Shown one piece after another: positions 1 to 43,200 of a stretch of 64,000 bases of DNA. Within the stretch, counting starts at the first letter, position 1. Each line of letters starts with the position of its first letter. The stretch is from Anopheles merus (lineage: Eukaryota > Arthropoda > Insecta > Diptera > Culicidae). The notes beneath the pieces were generated by a model. It ran no database searches, had not been told where the DNA came from, and saw only the letters and a list, made by a program, of their open reading frames with translations. The translations under genes and the position numbers were made by a program. Location of the stretch: positions 13,579,286 through 13,643,285 of the forward strand of contig NC_054082.1 of NCBI RefSeq assembly GCF_017562075.2. The letters are read 5' to 3'.

Positions 1-394
1 ACTCCAACCCCCCTCTACACCCTCCCACGCTTTCTCGTCAACCGACACCGAGCTGCCGTTGCAGCTAAAGTGCTTTTCCATTCCCGATGCTGCAACAGCG
101 TGTCAGCTGTTTCGGTGCAGCAGCGGTGGAAAATTTAGAAAAGCTGCTCAGCACGGATGAGTCATTGTCCTATTTTGTGTTGGTTGCTAAATTGGTCGTG
201 AATGTGTGTGTGTTTTTTTTTTACTCTTGGGAACCTATGAAACGGAGGAGCGATGGTGGATGTGGCGCACGATGGTAGGAGGTCTTTTGACGGCAATCAC
301 ACCATGAGTGGGGTACATTTCTTTGATGTTCCGGAGTGTGTTTATCAGCAAGGGAGCAGTCATGTTGGGCAGAGAAGGCAAAAGAAAAAAAACA

Positions 395-396
<2 letters not shown>

Positions 397-488
<92 letters not shown>
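397..488. repeat. (CA)46 microsatellite
   Basis: An essentially uninterrupted CA dinucleotide tract of about 92 bp on the plus strand. Confidence 0.98.
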
Positions 489-489
<1 letters not shown>

Positions 490-780
490 TAATCGGGGAA
501 TCTCTCCAAGCAGCTCGAAACTCGAAAACCATCATCTGCGAGCGTGTTTTAGGAAGTCATTTTGAAGTCGTCATTTTCGGGACATTGTGAGATGAAGCTT
601 GTGGGCATATTTCTTTACATGAAGGTCATGAATCAGCCCTAGGATATATTATCTCTTTTGTGAAATTGAATTCATATTTTCATATTTTCATATTTTGCTT
701 GGTAATGATGCAGGCAATTGTGTGCGCTGGTGTATTGGCAGGCAAGCTGAAGGCGTTTTTTATTTGAGCTCATTTGATTT

Positions 781-1022
781 GAATTACAGTATGACCTCAT
801 TGTTTGGCATACGATAGTGAGACGACCAGTGGGGGAGATTCTCACTCGATCGTTGGGTTGTTGATGACCCTAAATAAGATACAGGAATGATGATGTAGCT
901 GCTATGGGTGGGAATCGAACCAAGATCTGTGTTTATAGAGGCCATCCCTTTAACGATCAGACTATGCAGGCGCCCCGTCGCAATGCCGATCAAATCCAAT
1001 GTGTAGCTTGTGCGCTCCAGTC
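781..1022 (-). mobile_element. tRNA-derived SINE, family unnamed
   Basis: On the minus strand a perfect B box (GGTTCGATTCC, 911-921) and a near-perfect A box (TAGTCTGATCG, 954-964) are spaced 32 bp apart, as in tRNA promoters. A 10-bp direct repeat CATTTGATTT at 771-780 and 1023-1032 may be the target-site duplication and would set these borders. The extra 50 bp 5' of the head makes the exact 5' border uncertain. Confidence 0.55.
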
Positions 1023-1067
1023 CATTTGATTTTCTGTCCATTATTTTCATTTTGTAACATATCATAC

Positions 1068-1250
1068 TTCTTCTTCTTCTTCTTTGGCACAACAACCGTT
1101 GTCGGTCAAGGCCTGCCTGTACCCACCCCAGTGAAAGTGAGCTTGGCTTTCAGTGACTTTTTGTTATCATAGCAGGATAGTCAGTCCTACGTATACGGGG
1201 ATACGGTCTATTTGGGGCTTGCACCCATGACGGGCATGTTGTTAAGTCGT
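1068..1250 (-). mobile_element. SINE200-like element, copy 1
   Basis: The element is flanked by a perfect 13-bp target-site duplication (TAACATATCATAC at 1055-1067 and 1251-1263). On the minus strand it ends in a (GAA)n tail at 1068-1082. Its body is shared with the copy at about 28.5 kb, and it has a decayed B box (one change, GGGTGCAAGCC). Confidence 0.85.
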
Positions 1251-1366
1251 TAACATATCATACTACTTTTTTATTAATTTGAAACATTTTTGTTTTGCCT
1301 GTCTTTACCTAACCAACGCAATCTAACACATTTATCGATCTTTTTCCCATCATCGAACAAATGTAG

Positions 1367-33245
<31,879 letters not shown>

Positions 33246-35540
33246 CATTTAATTCTCATTTAAGTTTGGCACCGCGGAACGGAACGGACAGGTAGGCGAG
33301 AGCGGGGACAGGCGAAGGACAGCAGCAGCAGCAACAGCGGCACAACATGGACGCTTACCTGTTTAGGGGGTGGAACGGGAAGACCGAAAAGCGTCGATCC
33401 CTTAAGCACAAGTCCGACTGAAATCCAGATGGGATTGCTGATAAAGAGATTGGCAAAAACGGGGGTTACAATCGCACAGGCGAGAAAGGGAGAGAAAGAT
33501 AGTGTGTGCCCTAAGAAGAGTGTGCAGTTCCGATGGTGTACTTTCCGTTTTTTGAAGCAGAACACACATACACACACACACAGCAGCTCCGTCGCACGGC
33601 CAATTGTACAGTACTAGCACCAGGTTCCCTTCTACCCTTCCTAGTATCTTTTCCAGTGGTAAGAGTCAGTCGATCGAAGAAGAAGAAGAAGAAGAAGAAG
33701 AACTAGCTATCCTAGAGGCTAACCAATCGTGTGTGGCAAGGTGGCAAAATCGAATTTACTTGTAAATAGTGGGACAGTAGTGAAGCGAAACGATTCGGTA
33801 GAGAGACACAACATCCCGCAGACGCATGGCGTTATGGTTGCGCCGCAAGTACGCAACCAGCATTCTTCGACTTCCGCACGTGCACCTGCCGCACGTGTAG
33901 ATGCGTAGATAATAAAAAAAACCAAGAGAAAATAGAACGAAAAAATCGCGATTAGAAGAAGACTTTTGCAGTGCAGTAAACCAGTACAGTATCACTTGAA
34001 CACTTCACATGTTTAGCTAACAAACATACACACAGTAAAAACCGCTAGTATGCATAGTCGCAGTTTATCCTTGTACAGTGCAAAAACGGAAAAGGAGAAG
34101 ACAGGAAAGCAGAAAGGGGGAAGCAAGCATAGCGATAACTATCGTAACCAAAGGTCGTCATCAGTGTAGTACAGAAACAACACAAAGAAACGCAAATTTC
34201 AGGAAATAGGACACAAAAGCGAAACGAAATGTAAAGCAAACCCGACCAGGCCGGTACAAGGGAGAAAGACAGAGACAGAGAGAGAGAGAGAGAATAATTT
34301 TGTACTTCTTTAATTTAATTATACCCAAGGAAGTATATATATATATACATATATATGTATACACGTACATACATATACAGTGCATATACATTTAATCTAT
34401 ATATATTTAGATATTTTGTACTACACGCAAAGAAAGGGAAAGCATGAATCAGCTGAAAGAAATGGAATGTGACATTTGGAAGTGAGAAAAAGTTCGTACT
34501 GAGATGGTGAAAAATCTGACAAAAAAAGAAAGAAAGAAGACAAACGCACTCAGCTGAAAAGAGAAGCCAACCCCAGGACGGGGAAGGGAATGAAAAATCA
34601 ATCAATGCTTAGAAAGTGGCGAATGGTCAGATGCGAATACACAGAGCAAGGAAATTAAAGTTAAGAAATGTAAAGCGATCGAAAATAGTAGCAAAAACAG
34701 TAAACCAGCACTGTAATAAAGCAAGAGAAGAAAACAAAACATAAGTCGTTAGTCGTTTAGAAGAAATAGAGAAAGAAGCAAACGAAGAAGAATAAGAGAG
34801 AGAACAAACACAATCGGTTAGTCAAAACAGTATATACACAAATAGTCAAATACATTAAGAGAAAAAAAAGGGTAATACACACACTACACTCACACGCACT
34901 CACGTAAACACTGACACGAATGCGACGATAAGCGGCATACACACAACACACAAGCGAACATGAAAACATAACACACTTTTAGTAACCGATATCAATAATG
35001 TAAGATAGCATGTGGTAAACATACGAAAGGACGTGGGAAACGCGTCGAAAGCGCGAAGAGATTTTGCACAACAACAACAACCCAAACTGCGACAGAGACA
35101 CTGTAATAAATGCCACGATTCCGTACAACACTGAAACAAAACACTCGGAAACATCCGTCTAGGTTATCAAATCTCGTCAAAGTACAGAAACGGAATTCGT
35201 TTCGTATTGGCAAAAACTGCAGCTGCAAAACCCGCCTACAGATGGACAGCATACAGAGTCACATACACACACATACACACACACACACAGTCGTCACTCA
35301 TCGGGAGTGGCAGGAAAGTGGGGAACGGTGGGGGGGACAATTCAAGTATCATTAGTATCGTCGCAGGAAGTCATTAGGTACTTCTGCGAAGGCAAAAGGG
35401 TTAATGCGTGGAGTGAAGCTGTTCGTGCATCGAAACCGAAAAACCAAAAAATATAAATAAATAAAATCCAATAGAAATCGCGAAACATGTATGAAAGAAT
35501 TACAACACAACTACTTTTGAATAAAAAAAAGGTAAATCAA
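33246..35540 (+). other. bili: bili 3' untranslated region (probable extent)
   Basis: After the stop come about 2.3 kb that are A-rich on the plus strand, with many short runs of A but no coding potential, as expected of a long 3' UTR. AATAAA signals occur at about 33911, 34715, 35105, 35457 and 35520, allowing several 3' ends. A (GAA)n run sits near 33678-33702 and a TA-rich patch near 34335-34410. The true cleavage site cannot be read from sequence. Confidence 0.5.
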
Positions 35541-35623
35541 ACGAAAACGAAAGAGTGTAATCGATAGTACCATGATTGAAAGAACGGAAGCAAGTGGACG
35601 TATCGTGATGGCTCTTCTTTCTT

Positions 35624-35629
35624 TTTATT
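35624..35629 (-). terminator. lobo: Poly(A) signal of lobo
   Basis: AATAAA on the minus strand lies about 100 bases past the lobo stop, giving a short 3' UTR. The most distal bili signal (about 35520) is only about 100 bases away on the other strand. Confidence 0.6.
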
Positions 35630-35725
35630 TCACTCAAAATTTTAGCAGTTTTGACAATATTTTTAAAACGCATTAGAAAAAACTCACACACAAGGCACCA
35701 AAGCGGCCTCTACCTAACCTAACCA

Positions 35726-36421
35726 TCATTCATCGTCGTAATCACTTCGCTCACACGGTGGCTCCTCCAGCTCCGCACCAAAGTACGGTCTGAGGCGCTC
35801 ATCTTCCCGCAAGGCCTGCCGCAGATGGGCCGCCTTACGCCGGTAGTCGTCCTGTATGTTCTCCAGGCGCATCTGCAGTATGTGCTTATCGCGCTCGATC
35901 GTCTCCCCCTCGGCAATGAACTTCTCGTACTCGGCGTCCTCGAAGTGTTGCTGGAAGCGGGCCAGAAACCGCTTGAGCGATTGCTCCTCCGTGATCAGAT
36001 CGTCGCACCGGTTGCGCAGCTCTTCCTCGAGCCGCTGATAGAACCGGCGCAGATCCGTCGTACAGTCCCGGTACAGTGCCATCACCTGGGCCCGGGTTGG
36101 GGGGCGCTTGCTAGCGTTGCCGAGCCGGAGCAGATACGGCGCCAGGAAGTCGGCCTGCTGCTGCTTGATCTGTTCCTCCCGTGCCTTGATCGCTTCGTAC
36201 TTGGCCAGCCGCTGCTGACGGGCCTCCTCGTTGCGCAGCGGATCGAACAGACTGTTGGTGAGGCGCGGTGAGTCGGTTTGCTTGCGCCGCTCGCTCAGCA
36301 TGGTATCGATTTCGACCACCCGACGGCGGAAGGCGTGCGAGGCGAGCTCTTCCGCCTTGAGCTGCTCCTTGAGGAGGAGGAAGAGATCGAGCTGCGTCGG
36401 TTGCGGGTCCCAGGGGTTGGA
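35726..36421 (-). CDS. lobo: lobo terminal exon: C-terminal coiled coil
   Basis: The acceptor is ctacactag/tccaac. It holds 231 codons and then TGA. The exon is rich in Glu, Arg, Gln and Leu and is predicted to be helical or coiled-coil. DFLAPYLLRL marks the family match, and it ends with the acidic SDYDDE. Confidence 0.94.
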   Translation of the reverse strand, partial: SNPWDPQPTQLDLFLLLKEQLKAEELASHAFRRRVVEIDTMLSERRKQTDSPRLTNSLFDPLRNEEARQQRLAKYEAIKAREEQIKQQQADFLAPYLLRLGNASKRPPTRAQVMALYRDCTTDLRRFYQRLEEELRNRCDDLITEEQSLKRFLARFQQHFEDAEYEKFIAEGETIERDKHILQMRLENIQDDYRRKAAHLRQALREDERLRPYFGAELEEPPCERSDYDDE

Positions 36422-39400
36422 CTAGTGTAGAGAGGGGGGTGGAGGGGGGTTAGATGGGGCACTTGATGTAAGGAGCGTATGTAGCTTACCACATAGCCAG
36501 TGGTGCAGGCAGGATCGTACGGCACTTCTTCGCCCATCTCGGACTTGGGCGGCTTGACAAACTCACGCGTGGAGGCAGTAATGCAGTCCTCACCGTAGTG
36601 AAACTGGAGAGCAATCTTGTTATCCTGTATGTAGCAATTCCGAATCGCAATATCCTTCACTGGCTCTTTGGTCGGATGTTGATGAAACTTTTCAGTAATG
36701 TGCTGAAATAGTGAATGACGGTTTTATGTTTATTATTTGGTCGGTTTATAGGGATACGTAATCTATTTTTGAAGGTATTTAATAACTTCAGAGTGCACAC
36801 AAGGGTAGTTTTGGAGACAACTCAATGCTTAGATGACATTTAGTAGACTTCTCTTCCCATAAGAAAGAGTTAAGAAAGTGTTCCAAAATTATCAAAACCC
36901 CTGAAAATCCCTGTAATTTTAAAAGGTATTTCAAGAGAAACTAATTCAAAATGCAAACTATTTATCCTTGGATTTGATTCAATACTCAAGTTGGCTCTAT
37001 GACTGGCCCTGAAACCATGACACATAACCCAAACCCATACCGGTGCTGGGACTATTTCTGACCCCTATATCGATCCAGGAACTTATTTTGAACCCACTAT
37101 TTTCCTGGAAGTGATACCTAACCCAAAATAATTCCTGCAACTGCTTCTAAATCCAAATCAAATTATCCTGGAACTGTTCCCTTATTTTATGGCAATTTGA
37201 AAACTATACCTGCATATGTATCTGTCATGGAATGGATCGTGAACCTATCCCGGTACAGGAATTGAGAAGGTAGCTACTGATTTCGTTGCCATGTTTTTGA
37301 TGTATTGGATGTAGAAATTTAGTGTAAAAATGTTACTATCCATATATGTAGGAAGTATTAAACCTTATGCGCCTTACCCTCCAGAATTTGTATAGCAAGA
37401 GGAGATTATTGTTCTTTCCATTGATTCGAGCCATAGTGCGAATGGAGACTGTTTCGAGCAGACTACTCGAAAACAGGCAACCTATCTGCCAGCGCCATCT
37501 GTTGACGAGCACTCAAAATATGAAGCATACTCGTGCGCTGCCAACAGATGTCGCTACAGTATCAACGCTCGAATGCCATTGAAGGTATTTTTGTTGGCAT
37601 TTTAACTATTTTCTATATCAACGACTTTTACATTAAATTGCATGTACTTACCGTCAACTTGCTTGGTTCTTTAGTGACCGGATCCTTGGGAATGTTGTGA
37701 AATTCGCGATAATATAACCTAGACGGGATCGAAAAGCAGTGAAATTTGTTTAGCAGACAACAACAACTACACAACGCGTTTCGCGGCAAAGCACGCTTAC
37801 CGATCATCGCGCTTATCGTAGTGCTCCTGTATGTACTCGGCATGGTACACCAGCGTACGCAGCGCATCGAACCGGTACTGGTAAAAGAACCGCAGCTCGT
37901 ACTCATTGTTCGGCGCCGCCCGGTGCTTCAGCGAGCGCAAACAGTCCGGCCGGCCCTTGTCGAACCGTTCCTCCGTCTCGTGCGTCCGGTACTCGATGCG
38001 CACCAGATTGAGCTGATCGTCCCGGTTGGCGTAAAACTCCCACCGGCTGATCGGTTCGCCGTAGTCGAGCGTATCGTACGTCGTGATGCGCCGCACCAAG
38101 CCGATCAAGTTGCGGTACGGTGCGAACCGCTCGTAGATCGTCTTCTTGAAGTAGATCACCTTGGTGCCGTCCGGGAACCGCTGCTCGTAGTCGGTGCGCG
38201 AGACGTTCAGCGACCGCACCCAGGACGTCGGCATGTCGAGATGTTTCTCCTTCTCGATCTCCTCCTCCGTGGTGAGCGGGTCCTGATCCTCCGGCACCGC
38301 GCTGTCCTCCCGCAGCTCGTACGGTTCCCCCGGCAGAAAGTGTTCCCAGTCGCGCCCATCGGCCAGATCCCAGCGCATTGCCGGTAGGCCCGCGGCCGGA
38401 TCCTGCTTGTTGACGTAGTAGTTGTGCTGGTTCCAGACGCTCTCGATGGCGAGATAGTCGGGCGAGGACACCTCGTGCCGGAAGCCGGTGGACGGTTCGA
38501 GAAAGAAGGCACTCGGCGGCTGCAGCACCTGTTCGCCCGTGTTGGGATCGAGGGCCGTCTCGCGGTAGCCCGGCTTGTAGCACCAGGGCGCATTGAGCAC
38601 GATGGCCACCCAGGCGTGGACGCGGTGGCCCCGCTTGGGATCGTTCGGTGGCTGCTCGAGCCGCTCGCGCTCCTCCTGCTCGGCGGCCAATCGATTCGCT
38701 TCCTCCGCCTGCACCTTGGCCACCTTTTCCTCCTCGATGTTGAGCAGGTACTGGCTGCGCAGGTCGGGCGGCTGGCGGAGTTGATACTTGTTCGGCGGCT
38801 CCGGTATTTTCTCTTCGGTGCTTTCCTGCAAAGAAAGGGAGCAGTTTGGGTGGCAAAAAGTTAGCCTTTAGAAAGAAAAAAACACTGTAATAAAATGGCT
38901 CGCTTGACGCAACAACACTTTTGTCAGCACGGTTTGGATCGTTAACCTCTTTCGCTTGTGCGCTGTGCTCTCTGCGCTTCTGCTAGACTTTCTTTGCCAC
39001 ACTTTGAAGCTCGGTTCTTGAACGAAAAGGAGTTGGCTTTTATGTTGCTATAATGTGTACCTCACATTTTACATCGTTATCCTTGCGCGGCTCGGTCATT
39101 GACGGGCGAGCAGTCGCCAAGCGTTCAATGGCCGAAGAAGCTTTGGCTGTCGCGGTTTTTTGTCTTCCCGTCCTTTCCCGGGGAACATGTGCGCTGCACA
39201 GATGTCATGCGGCATTATTCTGGACATTTGTCTCCTCTTGTACGATAAAAAAATACGGCAGAGAAAGAGAGAGAGAGAGAGAGAGAGGTTCCATGTGGCC
39301 GTAAAACAAATTAGCCGATAGTTTGAACTGTTTTTATGCGTTCTGATGGTGGCAATTGGGTTCTGTTTATGCCCCCGGTGGGTCAAGTTTCTGCCCCATC

Positions 39401-40245
39401 AATAGCAGACACCGTTTGCACACCGTCTCAGGAAGCCGTTTCGTGCATAATTGCGTTTGCGTCGCTCCCCATGGCCTTCCTCTCCCGCCGTCACGTGTAG
39501 CTCTTCACCGGATGTGTGTGTGTGTGTGTTGTTCCTTGCGCGAAGAAAAGGGTTTCTCGCTACAGTTGCTGCTGCTGCTGCCGTGTCCCGTTTTGGAATG
39601 CCGCAACCAGCATCCGGTCGTGGTTTCGTTGCGAACAATGTTACAGATTGGCGTAACCTGATGCATCAGCGTTTCGAGCGAAATTCGAGACGAACCGAGA
39701 TGGGCTCGGGTGAGGATTTTTTCCGGTGCGGTCGGGTAGGTGTCCTCATTAGCGCAAAAAAAAAAATAATAGGAAAGGTGTGCGAGGGAGCGCAGGGAAC
39801 CCCAAAAAAGGAAGCGAAAAGAAACTACACGAACGAGGTCACAGAGTGTTTCAACAAAGAAGGGAAAAAAGCATAAAAATGTTAAATATTCATTGAAGAA
39901 GTAGCAACAAAAGCTGACTGGCTAAATGTCGGCAAGTGAATGATTTTTCTATAAAATATACACGCTTGAAGGACCTTTTGGGAAGTCCTCCGTGTAAGGT
40001 GACCTCATTTAATGACCTCAATCTATGTGCGGGACTCTAATCGGTCTTACCTCTGCTTCCACCGGCACAAAAGGACACACGACACGTTGCTGATCGTTGT
40101 TGACCACCTCGCGCGTTGCATAGCCGGAAACGACGCAAGCCGCAAATCCATTTCCGATCAGAAAGCTGGCAAGCAGCGTGGCCAGCTCGAAACTGTTCGC
40201 ACGCCGCCGCTTCAGCACCTCGTCCGGCGATACTAAGCGCGTTGG
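35726..40245 (-). CDS. lobo: DRC7/CCDC135 (lobo) orthologue, dynein regulatory complex subunit (5' partial)
   Basis: Exons in transcript order: 40245-40051, 38825-37801, 37718-37652, 36702-36490 and 36421-35726 (stop TGA). All are GT-AG with consistent phases, giving 731 residues. Order: a transglutaminase-like core segment (SFELATLLASFLIGNGF, then CVVSGYATREVV), a charged helix (about 65-115), an HVHSW-type region (GHRVHAWVAIVL), AFFLEPSTGF, YLAIESVWNQHNYYVNKQD, LDMPTSWVRSL, NLIGLVRRITTYDTL, GEDCITASTREF and a C-terminal coiled coil starting after DFLAPYLLRL. These match DRC7 in order. DRC7 belongs to the nexin-dynein regulatory complex, which tethers axonemal doublets and controls motility; the fly mutant has sperm-storage defects. 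Vertebrate DRC7 is about 870 residues, so roughly 150-240 N-terminal residues and the start codon are missing here. The cysteine expected in the core motif is serine. The gene is convergent with bili. Confidence 0.9.
36490..36702 (-). CDS. lobo: lobo exon with GEDCITAS motif
   Basis: The acceptor is ctatttcag/cacatt and the donor tatgtg/gtaagc. It holds 71 codons in phase 0, including HITEKFHQHP and FHYGEDCITASTREFVKPP, a clear DRC7 block. Confidence 0.94.
37008..37190. repeat. Degenerate tandem repeat, about 30-bp period
   Basis: The core CCTGGAACT (with variants) recurs at 37045, 37075, 37104, 37134 and 37167, with a weaker start near 37008. Each is followed by an AACCC/AATCC-containing, A+T-rich remainder. 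Spacings are 30, 29, 30 and 33 bp. Confidence 0.6.
37492..37553. repeat. Imperfect inverted repeat
   Basis: GCGCCATCTGTTG at 37492-37504 pairs with CAACAGATGTCGC at about 37541-37553, with one mismatch, enclosing about 36 bp. It could be a hairpin or the remnant of a small inverted-repeat element. Confidence 0.5.
37652..37718 (-). CDS. lobo: lobo short exon (67 bp)
   Basis: The acceptor is cccgtctag/gttat and the donor ttgacg/gtaagt. It encodes LYYREFHNIPKDPVTKEP and SKLT. It is recognised by phase fit on both sides and by position in the DRC7 order. Confidence 0.88.
37801..38825 (-). CDS. lobo: lobo large central exon
   Basis: The acceptor is tctttgcag/gaaag and the donor gatcg/gtaagc. It holds 341 codons plus two bases. 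It begins STEEKIPEPPNKYQLRQPP, which follows the previous exon in register with the vertebrate KKYTIKPP region, and ends YIQEHYDKRDD before the split Arg codon. Confidence 0.95.
38826..40050 (-). other. lobo intron (1225 bp)
   Basis: It contains a (GA)n run at 39261-39287 and a short TG run near 39511-39528. Flanking exon phases match, so no exon is expected inside. Confidence 0.75.
40051..40245 (-). CDS. lobo: lobo exon: transglutaminase-like core segment
   Basis: The acceptor is cgttccag/ccaacg and the donor gcagag/gtaaga. The exon holds 65 codons in phase 0 on both sides. It encodes PDEVLKRRRANSFELATLL and continues to the PFVPVEAE end. The preceding exon was not located. Confidence 0.87.
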
Positions 40246-43200
40246 CTGGAACGGGAAAGAGAAGTTGCAAGACAATGAGCGTTAGTATTATTAAACAAAG
40301 TACATGCTAATTACGATTACGTTTCCATTTAACACCTAAAAGGGTAGCAATAACAGGAGTTTTGTATAGCAGATTGCCTAAATGTTGGCGTCTTAAAGTG
40401 CGGATTGCATACCTCTAGGCGTTTATCGACAAAAAATACGTTTCAGACTTACATTACTATGTTTTTATACCTTTTGCTTTCAAAAACAAGTCTTATCGAC
40501 AAAATGTTTCAAGCCAGTTTTGGTATTTTTAGTCTTGTGAAACCAAAAAAAAAAGGTAAAATGCACAACATCAATCAACAGTGAAAGGTGAGCGAAAGAA
40601 AAAAAAATAACTCCCCAATCTATGACCAGCTCTTAGACAGGAAGGATGTCAATTAAGGTGCGGCGTGCGCGGGTGGACGCAGGCAGTGGACGAGAAAAAC
40701 CTAAGACAGAAAAGCAATTTCCCCCTCCCCCCCTCCCCGCACCCAGCCAAAGGTGTGCTCGGCTGGGTCTGGTTGATGAGGACGTCCCAACGGACGCCTT
40801 TTCCACGGCCGTGGTGCGCACAAGTAAGAGATTTCGATCTCGAGCCGGCCACATCATACACACACACACACACACACATACACACACGCTGAACTCAAAC
40901 TGCACACACGTGTCCACTTTCACCCATGTGCTTGTACTTGACATCAATCGTGGTGGCGAGGGCAGAAGAGCAAGGGAATGACCGAAAAAGTAGACGAAAA
41001 AGCAGAAAATGAAGCCAAAAATAATGCGAAACATAAGGCGAAAAAAAATGCGCACACACACACGCACGTACATACACTGGAAATGGATCCTTTTCTCGCC
41101 ACTATTTCCATCCCAGCAGAGTTGGGTAAAACACTTTCCATCCTGCCGTTCATTGGCGGCCCCATCTCCCCGCTTCCCTTTATTGATTGTCCTGCCGGAT
41201 CCTTCGATTGGCGCACTTGGAGTGCCCACCTTATCAAATGGGAGGAGGGCCAGAGCCGCACCGAAAAGACCGCAGCACAACATAACGTAACATCGCAGCA
41301 CATAGTGCACATACACACAGAAGCGTAGGGAGGGGTATGGCTAGGGCAGGCAGGCAGGCAAGGCATCACAGCGTTGACGAACGATCCGTCCTGCCCTCGA
41401 TTGGAACCAGAATGATGAACGGATCGGTCCGGTGAACGGATTACGGATTGATGTTTCACCCGAGAATTCCGCCCGGCCGTGTTTACCGGCCCTTTCCCGC
41501 ACTGCCCCGCCCCATCCGAATCGTCACCCTACCCACAGGGCACAGGTCACAATGGGGCCAAGTTGTGTTTTGAGTTTTCTGATTGAGATTGTACCCCCCA
41601 ACCGTGTGTGTGTATGTAGGGAAAGCCAAAGAAGGAGGAAGAAAAAAAAATGGGGGAAAACCCAATGTGGAATGGATATGCAAGTGGAAAATCGCTCAAG
41701 AATAAGAAAGTGTTTTTGGGGACCGGGAGTGAGGGAGAACCGATGCGGACAATCTCTCCCACTGCCGCCTTTTTCCCTTTGCCACACACTCACACACCCG
41801 CCCTCCCGCCAGAAAACACGTTCCAATCCACCGACGACCGATTGGTGCGAATTACCGAACCAAATCCCCGGGCCCAGCTTCCATTTTGGCCGGGTATGGA
41901 GCTGGAGCCGAATAACCAAAGGTGGAATGGATGTGCCAGTGTGTGTGTGTGCGTGTACGAAACCCAACGGCACAGATAAATTGAAAGACCCGCATACGCA
42001 ATCCCGTCCGCAAGCGAACGATATCCTGGCGTGGGGGTTTTTTTCGCCTCCTCCGTCGCTCAACCGGCCGGAAACGGAAAGCAAAGCGCCCAGCGAAAAG
42101 CGGCAAAGAAGCGCATAAGAGTAAGCATACAAAATGAACGAAAAAAAAAAATCAAACGCATCTAGATGAAGGTGATTGGATGATTGGCGCACCCGAGAGT
42201 GAGTGAGTGAAGAGCGCACGATAAAGACGACGCAAGACGACGCAAGAACGAGGTGGGGTGGAAAAACCACCTAGCCGGTAAAAAAAGGAAAAGAAACAGA
42301 ATCGAAATCAGTGCAAAAGCGTTAAGAAAACGGAAATGGCAAATCTTTCGGGGAAGAACGAAAAGCGAGAGAAAAAAAGTGAAACGAAACAAATCATTGC
42401 ACGAAAAACAACGAAAAAACCAAAACAACGGATTTCAAAGAGCAAAAACACAAACCAAAAAAAGCACGGCAAAGAATATGTCGAGGTGACAAATGGGGAC
42501 GGTGACACTAAAGAACGGCCTACTGCCACAACTACGCACGGTGGCTGCACCGTAACCTAAGGGTGTGCCGCACATTGCCTTAAGATTTCACAAACCGTTC
42601 TGATCCAACGTGCAGACGTTTCTGAGATTTTTCTTCCTCCGTCCTCGACATTTTCCGATTCCGTCTCGTTTTTTTTTTCGGCTCTTTCTCTCCCTGCCTG
42701 CCGCTGGGAGCGGCACTCCGACTTATCAGCAGGCCACTTTTCCAAACATCCATCAAACGAAATGAAGCGCTCGGGAAATGGAACCGACACACACACACGC
42801 GCGCGCGTACACCAACAAGACGGACGACGATGACGGGAACGGAATCGAAAATGAAACACTACCGAAGGTAATTGCATTCGCACATTCGCACACACACACA
42901 AGCACAGATGAACGCACGATTTGGGGCCACCGAAGATGACTTTTTGCACAGGACCGGGGTCCGGGGGTTTCCTCCAGTATTCCCTGGCCGTATGGGGGAG
43001 GGAATGAATTTTCCACCAACAGCACCACGAAAGGGCTTTGCGAAACCATTGACGCCTGATGAAACAATCCGTACCCGGGGGCGCAAAGTCGTCTTTGCCG
43101 GTGGTTGATGTTTTTTCGCTTCACCCCGTTTTTTTTTTCTTACGAGCTCACGGGCAAACCAACGGTACACACCGGGCGACTTTGATTCGCACTTGGAAGA

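Larger units (their letters stand above)
1..1366. other. Left edge: non-coding, probably upstream bili intron
   Basis: No supportable exon is present. The stretch holds one (CA)n run and two SINE copies, listed separately. It ends at the splice acceptor of the first bili exon seen. Confidence 0.6.
36703..37651 (-). other. lobo intron with degenerate tandem repeat
   Basis: A 949-bp intron. It holds a periodic repeat at about 37008-37190 and a short inverted repeat at 37492-37553, both described separately. The coding order of DRC7 leaves no missing exon here. Confidence 0.75.

Noticed and set aside
900..985. Functional tRNA gene
   Set aside because: The A and B boxes are present, but I could not fold an acceptor or anticodon stem, and the duplication fits a SINE.
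1290..1366. Upstream extension of the Ser-rich frame as a gene start
   Set aside because: It would start at TTG, and a T-rich splice acceptor lies at 1365-1366, so the coding part begins at 1367.
37008..37190. CRISPR-like array
   Set aside because: The repeats are degenerate, the spacers are not of uniform unique type, and the genome is eukaryotic.
37903..38856. Second minus-strand frame over the large lobo exon
   Set aside because: It is an Ala/Gly/Arg-rich out-of-frame translation, while the DRC7 match is in the other frame.
38424..38864. Plus-strand frames opposite lobo
   Set aside because: They are antisense shadows of the DRC7 exon.
40310..40440. Possible upstream lobo exon ending at a GTATGC donor near 40410
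   Set aside because: The frame has an in-frame stop and no DRC7 similarity.
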